The notes beneath the pieces are model-generated. The model was not told the DNA's origin. It saw only the letters and a program-made list of their open reading frames with translations, and searched no databases. Of a DNA stretch of 64,000 nucleotides, positions 28,127 to 36,665 are shown piece by piece (the stretch's first letter is position 1; every line of letters starts with the position of its first letter). Position numbers and translations under genes: made by a program. The DNA is taken from NCBI RefSeq assembly GCF_900182595.1, contig NZ_FXTN01000013.1:175107-239106 (forward strand), in the 5' to 3' direction. The stretch comes from Pedobacter westerhofensis (GTDB lineage: Bacteria; Bacteroidota; Bacteroidia; Sphingobacteriales; Sphingobacteriaceae).

Positions 28127-28810
28127 TTATTCACTAACACCAGCTTCGATCCAAGTATTAAGATCTGCTATTTCTTCCTGTCCCGTGCGGTGTTCCATCT
28201 CATATTCATGATATTCTATCAGCGGCATCAAATCCCTGAGATAGCTTGTCGCTTCCCTTGCATAATGGATAGGCAGCACGTTATCCTCTATACCATGAGC
28301 GATAAAAGCTCTTAATTTCTCCAACACCAGACCCACTTTGATCAATGGCTTTACTTCGGGCAAAAGCCGGCTGCTTAGGATAAATATGCCCTTAAGTTTT
28401 TGTGGAAAGGTGAGCCCGACACTATAAGACATAATCCCACCCTGGCTAAATCCACCAAGATAGATGTTCTTGTCATCTATGCCGTAACGCTCAGTAAGCT
28501 GTGAGATAAAGGTATTCAGCACCAGCCTGCTTTTTTCTGCCTGTTCTTCATTGATCACAGGTTTGCCACCCTGATGAGCGAGTTCAAACCAGGTATATCT
28601 TCCCGGGGAAATTGTATATGGCGCCCTTGCTGATACGATCACGAACCCCACAGGAAAGTTGTCTTTCAAACGAAATAGATCATCTTCATTGCTTCCTATA
28701 CCGTGCAGGAGTATGATTAATCCTGGTTTTGTATCTGTTTGAGCAGGCTGGTAGCTTTTGTAACTCAGCATCAGTTCCTCTCCTTTTATAGTTTCTATTT
28801 TGTTTTCCAT
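28127..28810 (-). CDS. Phospholipase/carboxylesterase-type hydrolase
   Basis: A 227-residue cytoplasmic alpha/beta hydrolase. HGIGSNEDDLF is the oxyanion loop and GGFSQGGIMS the nucleophile elbow, typical of the carboxylesterase/lysophospholipase family. The Asp in HGIEDNVLPIHYA and a His in YEMEHRTGQEEI complete the triad. It lies 12 bp downstream of the dioxygenase gene on the same strand, so the two are likely co-transcribed from the palindromic promoter region at 29.7 kb. Confidence 0.85.
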   Translation of the reverse strand: MENKIETIKGEELMLSYKSYQPAQTDTKPGLIILLHGIGSNEDDLFRLKDNFPVGFVIVSARAPYTISPGRYTWFELAHQGGKPVINEEQAEKSRLVLNTFISQLTERYGIDDKNIYLGGFSQGGIMSYSVGLTFPQKLKGIFILSSRLLPEVKPLIKVGLVLEKLRAFIAHGIEDNVLPIHYAREATSYLRDLMPLIEYHEYEMEHRTGQEEIADLNTWIEAGVSE

Positions 28811-28822
28811 GATTTTATTTAT

Positions 28823-29647
28823 TTAACCGATCTGCAAGCAGCGCATACTCAGGCTGGCATATTGGTAGCCTTCAAAAATATGCTGTATATCCTCGTTACC
28901 CTGCACCAGGCCCATTGCGTAGACGAGGGGCATATAATGTTCGTCGGTTGGTACGGCAAGTCTGGAACTTGTACTTGAATAGTTTAAAAGTGCGGCCATG
29001 TTACGGTCATCAATCTGCTTCTTTACGAAAGCATCAAATTCAAGTGTCCAGTCATAAGGTTTGGCATCGATAGCCTTCCAGTCCATCATCGCTACATTAT
29101 GCACAATATTACCACTGCACAAGATCAAAACGCCTTTTTTGCGCAGTTCCTTCAACTGAGCAGCCAGTTGAAAATGATATTGCGGTGATCTGGTATAATC
29201 CATACTCATTTCAAAAACCGGGACATCCGCATCAGGCCAGATATACTTGAGTATCGTCCATGCACCATGATCCAATCCCATCAAATGATCTTCCTTCACA
29301 TCAGCAAGTGTTACCATTTCCCGGAGCATTCTGGCGAATTCAGGATGTCCGGCTGAAGGATAGTGGAACTGGTACAATTCTTCAGGGAAACCTCCGATAT
29401 CGTGAATTGTGCGCGGTTGAGGGTGAACGCTAACATAAGTACCAACGGTCTCCCAGTGTGCAGAGATCACCAGTACAGCATTAGGTTTGTCAATCCTCTT
29501 GCCCAAGGCTGTAAGTGAACGTGTAAAATCATTGTCCCACACTGCATTCATCGGGTTTCCATGACCAATAAAAAACACTGGTGAAATAGTTTCCCGCGAC
29601 TTGAACCGGCCTGCAATTTTATGTAATTCCTGAAGCTGCATATCCAT
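28823..29647 (-). CDS. ygiD: DOPA-type extradiol ring-cleavage dioxygenase (YgiD/LigB family)
   Basis: A 274-residue Zn/Fe dioxygenase of the class III extradiol (LigB) family, closest in pattern to 4,5-DOPA dioxygenase YgiD. Characteristic stretches are FFIGHGNPMNAV, VISAHWET, a DIGGFPEELYQFHYPSAG loop, LDHGAWTILKYIWPDADVPV and the late metal-ligand region CSGNIVHN. Such enzymes open catechol rings next to the hydroxyls. It is divergent from a tautomerase gene, a partner often seen in meta-cleavage routes, across a 56-bp palindrome. Confidence 0.9.
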   Translation of the reverse strand: MDMQLQELHKIAGRFKSRETISPVFFIGHGNPMNAVWDNDFTRSLTALGKRIDKPNAVLVISAHWETVGTYVSVHPQPRTIHDIGGFPEELYQFHYPSAGHPEFARMLREMVTLADVKEDHLMGLDHGAWTILKYIWPDADVPVFEMSMDYTRSPQYHFQLAAQLKELRKKGVLILCSGNIVHNVAMMDWKAIDAKPYDWTLEFDAFVKKQIDDRNMAALLNYSSTSSRLAVPTDEHYMPLVYAMGLVQGNEDIQHIFEGYQYASLSMRCLQIG

Positions 29648-29680
29648 AGAACAAATCTGCTAAAAAGCTGAGGGCCTTTT

Positions 29681-29747
29681 CCTACCACAGGTTAAGAAAT
29701 ACACTTAACATAGGTTAAGCTTAAACTATGTTAAGTGTATTTCTTAA
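29681..29747. promoter_or_regulatory. 56-bp palindrome with three copies of the inverted repeat
   Basis: Bases 29692-29747 form a palindrome broken at one base pair only (29714/29725). Within it, CTTAAC-ATAG-GTTAAG (29704-29719) and CTTAAA-CTAT-GTTAAG (29720-29735) sit head to head. A third site, CCTACC-ACAG-GTTAAG, begins at 29681, 23 bp before the first. The block lies 57 bp from the dioxygenase start and 65 bp from the tautomerase start. It probably controls both directions. Confidence 0.65.
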
Positions 29748-29755
29748 ACTTCTTC

Positions 29756-29788
29756 ATTGTTAAGAGCCAGGCAACTGCTGCATCTTTG
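29756..29788 (+). promoter_or_regulatory. Candidate promoter of the tautomerase gene
   Basis: ATTG at 29756 and CATCTTTG at 29781 are 21 bases apart, resembling the -33/-7 pattern and also the candidate promoter at 25788. The ATG follows at 29812. Confidence 0.4.
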
Positions 29789-29811
29789 TCGTATAAAATT
29801 AAATACTCAAC

Positions 29812-30033
29812 ATGCCACACATCGTTATTAAAATGTACCCGGGAACCTCAGAAGAAGACAAAGTGAAACTGGCCCAGGCAGTAACACAACAGGTAACTGA
29901 ATTTACTGGTAAGCCAGAAATGGCAGTTTCTGTAGATATAGTAGAAGTTGCTGAAGAGCTTTGGATGGAAGAGGTTTATGATAAGGAAATCAACCCTAAC
30001 CGGGAACGATTGTACAAAAAACCTGGATACTAA
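29812..30033 (+). CDS. 4-oxalocrotonate tautomerase family protein
   Basis: A 73-residue tautomerase. Pro-2, which becomes the catalytic N-terminal proline after Met removal, is present (MPHIVIKMYPG). The helix (SEEDKVKLAQAVTQQVTEF) and second strand match the family's beta-alpha-beta fold. It probably isomerises unsaturated keto acids such as ring-cleavage products, which fits the divergent dioxygenase. A small NTF2-like gene follows 30 bp later. Confidence 0.85.
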   Translation: MPHIVIKMYPGTSEEDKVKLAQAVTQQVTEFTGKPEMAVSVDIVEVAEELWMEEVYDKEINPNRERLYKKPGY

Positions 30034-30063
30034 CAGCTTTAAGATCCTAAACCTGAAACAACT

Positions 30064-30456
30064 ATGAACAACCACGATCAAACGCTTGACATCCGGAATA
30101 CACTTACGGACTATGCCAAAACACTGAATACTGCAGATAAAGCAGCTATCCCTGGCTTCTATACCAGTGATGGAAAGTTTATGCCCGAGGGATACAAGAC
30201 ATTGGGAAGTTTCGAACTGTTAAAATCCAGTGGAGATTACCTCAAAGATTATAATTTCAAAATTGAGTATTCCATCCAGGATATCGTGATCGATAACCAT
30301 TTCGCTTTTGTTGTAGCAGATGCAAAAACTTCAGAGAAAGATCCTGTTACAGGTATAACTTTTGATAAGCAGAGCCGGGACTTCTTCGTGTTCAAGAAGA
30401 TAGCTGACCAATGGAAAATTTACAGGTATCTCTTTAATAAGGTAAAGAATATCTGA
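30064..30456 (+). CDS. NTF2/SnoaL-like protein
   Basis: A 130-residue single-domain protein of the NTF2-like superfamily: an N-terminal helix (IRNTLTDYAKTLNTADKAAI) followed by strands such as FYTSDGKFMPEG and FVVADAKTSEKD and a final WKIYRYLFN. Close relatives are described as ketosteroid-isomerase-like or YybH-like, mostly of unknown role. It lies 30 bp after the tautomerase and is probably in the same operon. Confidence 0.78.
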   Translation: MNNHDQTLDIRNTLTDYAKTLNTADKAAIPGFYTSDGKFMPEGYKTLGSFELLKSSGDYLKDYNFKIEYSIQDIVIDNHFAFVVADAKTSEKDPVTGITFDKQSRDFFVFKKIADQWKIYRYLFNKVKNI

Positions 30457-30602
30457 TAAAAGCTGACCAGCTGAACTGCATACCAATTAAACAAAGAAAC
30501 ATCAGCAGTTTATATGATGAGTCCTGAATGAGTATTGGTGATAACACTAGTATGATTTAAGACAATTACCCCCACTATTTTAAAGACACAATGTAGTAAC
30601 TT

Positions 30603-31571
30603 ATGAATGCAGCTGTATTGTATACCGCAGGCGGACCGGGGAACTTTATACTAGAGAACAGGCCTGTTCCGGCTGCTGAACCCGGACAGGTCCTGGTAAA
30701 GATCCATGCTTTTGGGCTCAACCGCTCGGAGATCATGACCCGCAAAGGATTTTCCCCAGATGTACATTTTCCGCGTATACTTGGTATAGAATGCGTGGGC
30801 GAAGTTGCGGATGACCCATCCGGTGAATATCAAAATGGCCAGCAAGTAGCTGCATTTATGGGGCATATGGGCAGGCATTATGATGGCAGCTATGCCGAGT
30901 ATACAGTGTTGCCGAAAGAAATCCTTATCCCGTTCAGCAGCAAATTACCATGGGAAACACTTGGTGCTTTACCAGAGATGTTCCAGACAGCCTATGGCTC
31001 ACTGCATATCGCCCTAAAAATACAGCGTGGCGAAACTATCCTCATTCGCGGTGGAACTTCATCTGTAGGACTGCTCGCTGCTCAACTGGCTAAATCTGCT
31101 GGTTTACATGTAATTGCTACTACAAGGGATGAGGCTAAAAAGACCTTGCTGTTGGCTAACGGAGCCGATGATGTTATGATTGACAATGGTAAACTTTATG
31201 AGCAGGCCAATGCAAACAATACACCTGGAGTCGATAATGTACTAGAACTTATTGGTACAACGACTATAAAGGATTCTTTAAAATGTGCAGCAGCAGGTGG
31301 CAGGGTATGTATGACCGGAATGCTTTCTGAAAAATGGTCTATTGAAAATTTTGATCCTATGGGATATATCCCTGCCGCAGTAAATCTCACAGTGTATGAC
31401 AGCGGGCAGATCAGGGTAGCTGATGAACATTTCAGGCAATTTTTACTTGACATCGAAGATGGAATGATCAGCCCTGCCATCAAGCGGACTTTTAAACTAG
31501 CGGAAATCAGCGAAGCTCATTGTTTTATGGAAAATAATACCGGGGCTGGTAAAATTGTAGTGTTAATATAA
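30603..31571 (+). CDS. Zinc-independent quinone-oxidoreductase-like MDR protein
   Basis: A 322-residue medium-chain reductase of the quinone oxidoreductase group. The structural zinc lobe is absent. The N-terminal GroES-like part includes HAFGLNRSEIMTRKG, and the NADPH motif is GGTSSVGLLAAQLAK near residue 150. Relatives reduce quinones or enones. It lies after the tautomerase and NTF2-like genes but 146 bp away, so it may have its own promoter. Confidence 0.9.
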   Translation: MNAAVLYTAGGPGNFILENRPVPAAEPGQVLVKIHAFGLNRSEIMTRKGFSPDVHFPRILGIECVGEVADDPSGEYQNGQQVAAFMGHMGRHYDGSYAEYTVLPKEILIPFSSKLPWETLGALPEMFQTAYGSLHIALKIQRGETILIRGGTSSVGLLAAQLAKSAGLHVIATTRDEAKKTLLLANGADDVMIDNGKLYEQANANNTPGVDNVLELIGTTTIKDSLKCAAAGGRVCMTGMLSEKWSIENFDPMGYIPAAVNLTVYDSGQIRVADEHFRQFLLDIEDGMISPAIKRTFKLAEISEAHCFMENNTGAGKIVVLI

Positions 31572-31589
31572 TCAATGGACACTAGACGA

Positions 31590-32438
31590 TCAGGCCTCCC
31601 TATTAGGAATCCCCTGTCTGAACTGTATAGGGTTAAGCTGCTTCATGTCTTTAAAGAAATGTGACAAGTGACTTTCGTCGGTAAATCCAAACTCATCTGC
31701 AATTTGCTTGATACTGAGCGAAGCATCCTCCAAACGTTTTTCAATCAGTTTTAACCGGTATGCATTCACGTAACTCCGGTAACTGATACCGAACTTGTTC
31801 TTAAAGTAACTGCTAAAGTAAGAGGCTGCAATGTTAAAATGAGGAGCTATATTTTTAATCCTGATCAGTGACGGTTCGTAAATATGCTGGTGGATATAAG
31901 AGATAAGCTCTTCTTTATCTGGCTGACCATCGTCGATACGGATACTTAATTTTGCTGCAGCTTCCCGGATCAGTCCAAAAACAGACAATATCTGATAGTA
32001 TACCAGCGGCGATGACTCTATATGATTACGACAGCTATAATCGACAATATTTTCAACCGTTTTTCTAAGGATGTTGATACAGGGTTCATCCATTTTTAGT
32101 TTTACCTCTTTCAATAGCTTATTGGTCATTATAGATTCCGGACTCCAAAGAATGTGTGCATCGGGCCGGTTCATTTTGTGTCCGGCGAAATAACTGTCCG
32201 TAAATTTGATAAAAGTGAAATGAGTACTCTTTGCGATCTCGAAATCATGCTGGTCGTCCTGACAAATCATAAACAGATCCCCTGTTCTGTAGGGTATTTT
32301 ATTATGATTTAACAGATGCATACCCGAGCCTTTGCGGATATAAATCAACTCGTAGTAGGTGTGGCTATGTGCTGGTAAATGAAAAACGCTTTCCTCAAAA
32401 TCGTGTATCACCAACTGATCAAACTGTGTCCTTTTCAT
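31590..32438 (-). CDS. AraC family transcriptional regulator
   Basis: A 282-residue regulator. The N-terminal cupin sensor is typical (FHLPAHSHTYYELIYIRKGSG) and the C-terminal HTH pair includes FNIAASYFSSYFKNKFG and EFGFTDESHLSHFFKDMKQ. It converges on the quinone-oxidoreductase-like gene and is divergent from the MRJP-like gene at 32523, 84 bp away, which it probably controls. Confidence 0.9.
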   Translation of the reverse strand: MKRTQFDQLVIHDFEESVFHLPAHSHTYYELIYIRKGSGMHLLNHNKIPYRTGDLFMICQDDQHDFEIAKSTHFTFIKFTDSYFAGHKMNRPDAHILWSPESIMTNKLLKEVKLKMDEPCINILRKTVENIVDYSCRNHIESSPLVYYQILSVFGLIREAAAKLSIRIDDGQPDKEELISYIHQHIYEPSLIRIKNIAPHFNIAASYFSSYFKNKFGISYRSYVNAYRLKLIEKRLEDASLSIKQIADEFGFTDESHLSHFFKDMKQLNPIQFRQGIPNREA

Positions 32439-32522
32439 TAGGTCTTCTAAATATCGTAAATCTACAACAAAACGTCATATAATTACAAGATACATGACCT
32501 ATACAATCTCGATTTTTGCCAG

Positions 32523-33638
32523 ATGAAAAGCATATTCACGTCTGTACTATTATACTCCACCACATTTCTGCCGGTACGGGCCCAGCAACACGTTGAGGTC
32601 ATTGCCAGTATTGCAGCCCCTGCCCCGGATATGTCTGGCATCGCAGTTACCTCCAGCAATCGCATATTCCTGAGCTTTCCAAGACATGCTGACAATCACC
32701 AATCCTTTGCGCTCGCAGAACTGATCAATGGCAAACCAGTTGCCTTTCCTTCAGCAGCGTATGTATATCCCTCGAAAAAGCCTTATCATGACTGGCTGGT
32801 ATCGCCTCATGGGTTGTATATTGATAAAGATGACGTACTCTGGATTCTTGACGACGGTAAACGTGCCGGAATAAAAGAGATACCTGAAGGTGCAGCCAAG
32901 GTTGTTGCAATAGATTGCAGGAGCAAAAAGATCCTGCATACACTGGAGATCCCAAAACCTGTGTTGTCTGACAACTCACATTATAACGACCTTCGGGTCG
33001 ATTTGACTCATGGTGAAAAGGGAACTGTCTACATCTCAAATTCCGGCTTTGGCGAGCACTACTCCATCATCGTCATTGACATAGCTTCTGGCAAAACCAG
33101 GGAGGTACTGATCAACCATTATAGCACTTCGCCCGAAGCTGGATTTATGGGCTTCCTGGAAGGTAGGCCCCATGTCTATAATTTCAGCAAGCAGACCTTT
33201 CCCAGTGGTGGAGCTGACGGGCTCGCACTTAGCACGGACAGCCAAACCCTGTACTGGACGGCGATTACGGGCCGCAAAATGTACAGCCTCCCTACCCGTC
33301 TGTTGAGTGATACCGGCATCAGTAACCATCAATTGGCGGACTCAGTAAAATATGAGGGCGAACATCCTGCATGTGATGGCCTGGCTGAAGATGAAAATGG
33401 AAATATATTTTTTGGAGCTTTTGAACAGCAGTCCATTATTCAGAGATCTGCTGCTGGTCATTTTGATCTGCTTGCACATGATGAAAAAAACTTTGTGTGG
33501 CCTGATGGCCTCGCATACCGCAACGGTTATATTTATGTGACCCTGGGGCAATGGAACCGCCTGCCCAGTTTGAATGGCAACAGGGACTTACGAAAACCGC
33601 CGTACCTCGTGGTGCGGTTAAAAACAAAAACTAATTAA
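32523..33638 (+). CDS. Secreted major-royal-jelly/yellow-like beta-propeller protein
   Basis: A 371-residue exported protein. A signal peptide (residues 1-20, VRAQ) is followed by features of the MRJP/yellow family, a six-bladed propeller: PDMSGIAVTSSNRIFLSFPR, LVSPHGLYIDKDDVLWILDDG, NDLRVD, YISNSG and the late WPDGLAY motif. Insect relatives include dopachrome-converting enzymes; bacterial ones have unknown substrates. It is probably co-transcribed with the aldo/keto reductase 26 bp downstream. Confidence 0.85.
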   Translation: MKSIFTSVLLYSTTFLPVRAQQHVEVIASIAAPAPDMSGIAVTSSNRIFLSFPRHADNHQSFALAELINGKPVAFPSAAYVYPSKKPYHDWLVSPHGLYIDKDDVLWILDDGKRAGIKEIPEGAAKVVAIDCRSKKILHTLEIPKPVLSDNSHYNDLRVDLTHGEKGTVYISNSGFGEHYSIIVIDIASGKTREVLINHYSTSPEAGFMGFLEGRPHVYNFSKQTFPSGGADGLALSTDSQTLYWTAITGRKMYSLPTRLLSDTGISNHQLADSVKYEGEHPACDGLAEDENGNIFFGAFEQQSIIQRSAAGHFDLLAHDEKNFVWPDGLAYRNGYIYVTLGQWNRLPSLNGNRDLRKPPYLVVRLKTKTN

Positions 33639-33664
33639 CAATCTTACTATTTAAACAGAGAAAA

Positions 33665-34711
33665 ATGGAATACAGACAATTAGGCGCGTCAGGTCTGCAC
33701 GTGCCGGTACTTAGTTTTGGAACCGCTACATTTGGTGGTGGCAATGATTTTTTTAAAGCCTGGGGAAGTACTGAAGCTGCAGAAGCGACAAGGCTTATAG
33801 ACATTTGCCTTGAGGCAGGAGTAAACTTTTTTGATACTGCTGATATATACTCAGATGGAATGGCTGAAGAAGTGCTGGGGAAAGCAATAGCCGGTAAACA
33901 GAGGGACAAGTTACTCATTTCAACGAAGAGCACTTTTACTTTTGGCGAGGGACCAAATAACCAGGGATCATCACGCTTCCATATTTTGAAACAGATTGAA
34001 GGCAGTCTGCAACGTTTAGGGACCGATTATATCGATGTTTACCACATGCATGGATTTGATGGGGTAACGCCTGTTGAAGAGACGCTGCGCACACTGGACG
34101 ATCTGGTTGAAAGTGGTAAAGTTCGTTATATCGCTGCATCTAACTTTTCAGGATGGCACCTGATGAAATCTCTTGGAGTTGCTAAAGCGCATGGCTGGAA
34201 CAAGTACATCGCACACCAGGTTTATTATTCACTGGCCAACCGCGAATACGAATGGGAACTTATGCCCTTGGGGCTTGATCAAAATGTTGGTGCTATCATC
34301 TGGTCGCCCCTATCTGCCGGCAGGCTTGGTGGCAAATATGGCCGCAATAAGCCAGTACCAAAAGAAGGGCGTGTAGCCCAGGGTGGCAGCCCGGTACCTG
34401 AGATGGTAGTAAAGGAAGAAGTATTCTATAACACGGTAGATGTGCTTGAAGAAATAGCCTCGGAAATAAACAAAACCGTGGCACAAGTAGCGCTCAATTG
34501 GTTATTGCAGCGCCCTACCGTGTCAAGTATCATTATTGGTGCACGCAATGAAGAGCAATTAAAGCAAAATCTGGATGCCGTAGGATGGAATTTAACAGTG
34601 GACCAGGTGAAGAGGCTGGATGAAGCAAGCAATGTCCCGCCAACATACCCATATTGGCACCAGTGGCAAAATAAAACCTTAAACCCTACGCCGGATTTCT
34701 ACAACGGATAA
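33665..34711 (+). CDS. Aldo/keto reductase
   Basis: A 348-residue TIM-barrel NADPH reductase of the YghZ/Kv-beta-like group. The catalytic tetrad is visible: Asp in FFDTAD, Tyr in IYSDGMAEEVLG, Lys in LLISTKST and His in VYHMHGFD. The C-terminal NADP-binding IIIGARNEEQLKQNL is present. It likely reduces aldehydes or methylglyoxal-type carbonyls and shares an operon with the MRJP-like gene. Confidence 0.92.
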   Translation: MEYRQLGASGLHVPVLSFGTATFGGGNDFFKAWGSTEAAEATRLIDICLEAGVNFFDTADIYSDGMAEEVLGKAIAGKQRDKLLISTKSTFTFGEGPNNQGSSRFHILKQIEGSLQRLGTDYIDVYHMHGFDGVTPVEETLRTLDDLVESGKVRYIAASNFSGWHLMKSLGVAKAHGWNKYIAHQVYYSLANREYEWELMPLGLDQNVGAIIWSPLSAGRLGGKYGRNKPVPKEGRVAQGGSPVPEMVVKEEVFYNTVDVLEEIASEINKTVAQVALNWLLQRPTVSSIIIGARNEEQLKQNLDAVGWNLTVDQVKRLDEASNVPPTYPYWHQWQNKTLNPTPDFYNG

Positions 34712-34774
34712 TAATTGAAATTGAGCTATCAGAAGATCATCGAATTTCTATTTTAAATGATAGCTATCGCTCAA

Positions 34775-34829
34775 CAAGCCCAATCCTCAAGGCATCCATT
34801 AAATAGCGAATGCAAGAGAATTGGGCTTG
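34775..34829. terminator. Bidirectional hairpin between convergent genes
   Basis: A 14-bp stem with one non-Watson-Crick position (CAAGCCCAATCCTC with GAGAATTGGGCTTG) lies between the aldo/keto reductase stop and the stop of the convergent gene at 34845. A second, weaker repeat precedes it. It probably ends transcription in both directions. Confidence 0.5.
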
Positions 34830-34844
34830 AAAGCAAAATGAAAG

Positions 34845-35270
34845 TTACTCTTTAGCCAGGCAGTTAGTTTTTTCCTTAGCCTTTGCCAGGAGTGGCTGGG
34901 CAGAATTTTCTGTGATTTCCTGACAGGCGATTTTGTTCAAATAACCGGCCTCTGTGCTAACAACACTGATAAAATTTGTTTTCCCTTCTACAACAGTAAT
35001 CTTCACTGCAGGCGTTTTCTTCGCAGGTGGCAAGCCGCCTGTAGTTATACTGATCATGTGGTCTCCAACATTGAGATCATGTATAGAATAACTCCTGTTC
35101 TTTTGCTTGCAGACTAATTTGCCATCAACAAAAAAATGATAATTGACGGCAAGCCCAGCATAACCCGTTGATCTGATCAGGTACACCTTGCCGGTAGCTG
35201 TTTGTGAATGGGCGCTAAATGAACCTGTCAACACAAACGCCAATAATGCAATTAATTTAAGTGTTTTCAT
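34845..35270 (-). CDS. Exported DUF2846-like protein
   Basis: A 141-residue protein. The ATG at 35270 begins a signal peptide (MKTLKLIALLAFVLTGSFSAHSQ); the longer open frame overlaps the upstream gene and is rejected. The body (KVYLIRSTGYAGLAVNYHFFVDGKLV then SYSIHDLNVGDHMI) matches the DUF2846 pattern of a small beta-sandwich domain. Its role is unknown. It is the last gene of the MscS-led operon, 46 bp after the DUF3943 remnant. Confidence 0.65.
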   Translation of the reverse strand: MKTLKLIALLAFVLTGSFSAHSQTATGKVYLIRSTGYAGLAVNYHFFVDGKLVCKQKNRSYSIHDLNVGDHMISITTGGLPPAKKTPAVKITVVEGKTNFISVVSTEAGYLNKIACQEITENSAQPLLAKAKEKTNCLAKE

Positions 35271-35316
35271 AATTTTTCGGTTTTTTGAGGTATTTAAATA
35301 AATGATTAAAATTGTT

Positions 35317-36665
35317 TTAAAATATGTAGCCAAGGGAGAAACGGGCAAAAGGATAAATCTCTGCGACGTACTCAAATCCCCTGAAAAAGCCATTTAATGA
35401 ATACTGACCAACACCAGCAGCCAGCGAAAATTTCTGGTTAAGATATCCTCTCAAATCTGCGGAGAGCGTATTCAGAATATAGGATGAAGGGTTACCATTT
35501 ATAGTCTGAAACCTGCTCCCACGATAGTTGAAAGCTGCTTCAAACCGCTTATTGAAATTGACCTTCCCTGCTGCTACTACTTGTATCCCCGCGCAATAAT
35601 CATAGTTTCGTCCTTCGCCATAAAACAGGTATTTGTCGGGCACTGCCCCCAGGGCAATAACACCACTGCCAATTTCACTGCTAAACTGCACTTTGCTATC
35701 CGTATTCCAGTTGGACATTAATTTGAACGCGAAACTCTGGCCACCATACTGAAAAGCATTGTTCTTGATAAAATCATAGTTCATAGTGATGGTATACATA
35801 TGCTGAGCATGTCCATCGTTTTCCATTGGCCATGTTTTCAGCGCACCACTCACCTGCACATTATTGACGTAAGTGGAGTCTCCGCCTCCTAATTCAATTA
35901 CAGCAGAAAAGTAGTCAAAGGGAGAATTTGATTCCTCAAACTTATCTCCGTACAGCAGACCTAAACGTACATATAGCTCTTCCTTGCCCCGCAGCTTTGT
36001 CTGATAGGTTTTGACATTAAAATGCCTGGAACCAATATTAAATCAGCCTTTAACTGATTCGCTGTATCAGCCTTTCCATGTACCCTGCCCCACTCACCAC
36101 TAATCAAACGGTTTGCGCCATTTACCGGGTTAACCAGAAAGCCAAACACTTCCTGCATCTGACGTTTGGCACCCCTTGCACGGTTGTTCACAATCTTCCC
36201 GGCAATCCTGTGAGTCATTTCACCTAAGGCGATACCGCCCAGACTTGTATTGATAAAATCATTGGGTGCGAATTTGTTCGTCTCGGCAGCTACCTCCCAG
36301 ACAAAGCTGCCGGCAAAGGCGGCAGGTACAGACTGCCAAAAACTATAGCCGTTGCTTCTGAACGTATTATAATATAAATTTCCGTGGTAGGGATGTCCAA
36401 ATTGATTGGTTTTGAAACTATTATCGTCCCATTCCCAGTTCCTCGGATTCAGGTTTCTTTGAATACTGTTGATATCCAGCTTTGCCCATTCACCCTTGGC
36501 GATATATTTATCATAACTCCAGGGTAATAACTGAACCACAAAAAGTTCTGTAGCAGCACGCAAAAAATTCTTTTTCGGAACAAACAGCGTATCCCGTAAA
36601 CCTTGTGAAAAACATCCCAGACTTAACATTAGTAAGATTAGGGTGAGAGTAATCTGTCTTCCCAT
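35317..36665 (-). pseudogene. DUF3943-family outer-membrane protein, frameshifted
   Basis: The first frame (36665-35961) has a signal peptide and the conserved N-terminal DUF3943 region (NPRNWEWDDNSFKTNQFGHPYHGNLYYN, FVWEVAAE). It goes off at LILVPG. The other frame carries on from GSRHFNVKTYQTKLRGKEELYVRLG to the end at LGYIF, with strands of an outer-membrane barrel and a terminal Phe. At about 36032 the DNA has GG where GGG would give one frame of about 450 residues. This may be a true mutation or an error; it is the same kind of lesion as in tolC. Confidence 0.82.
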
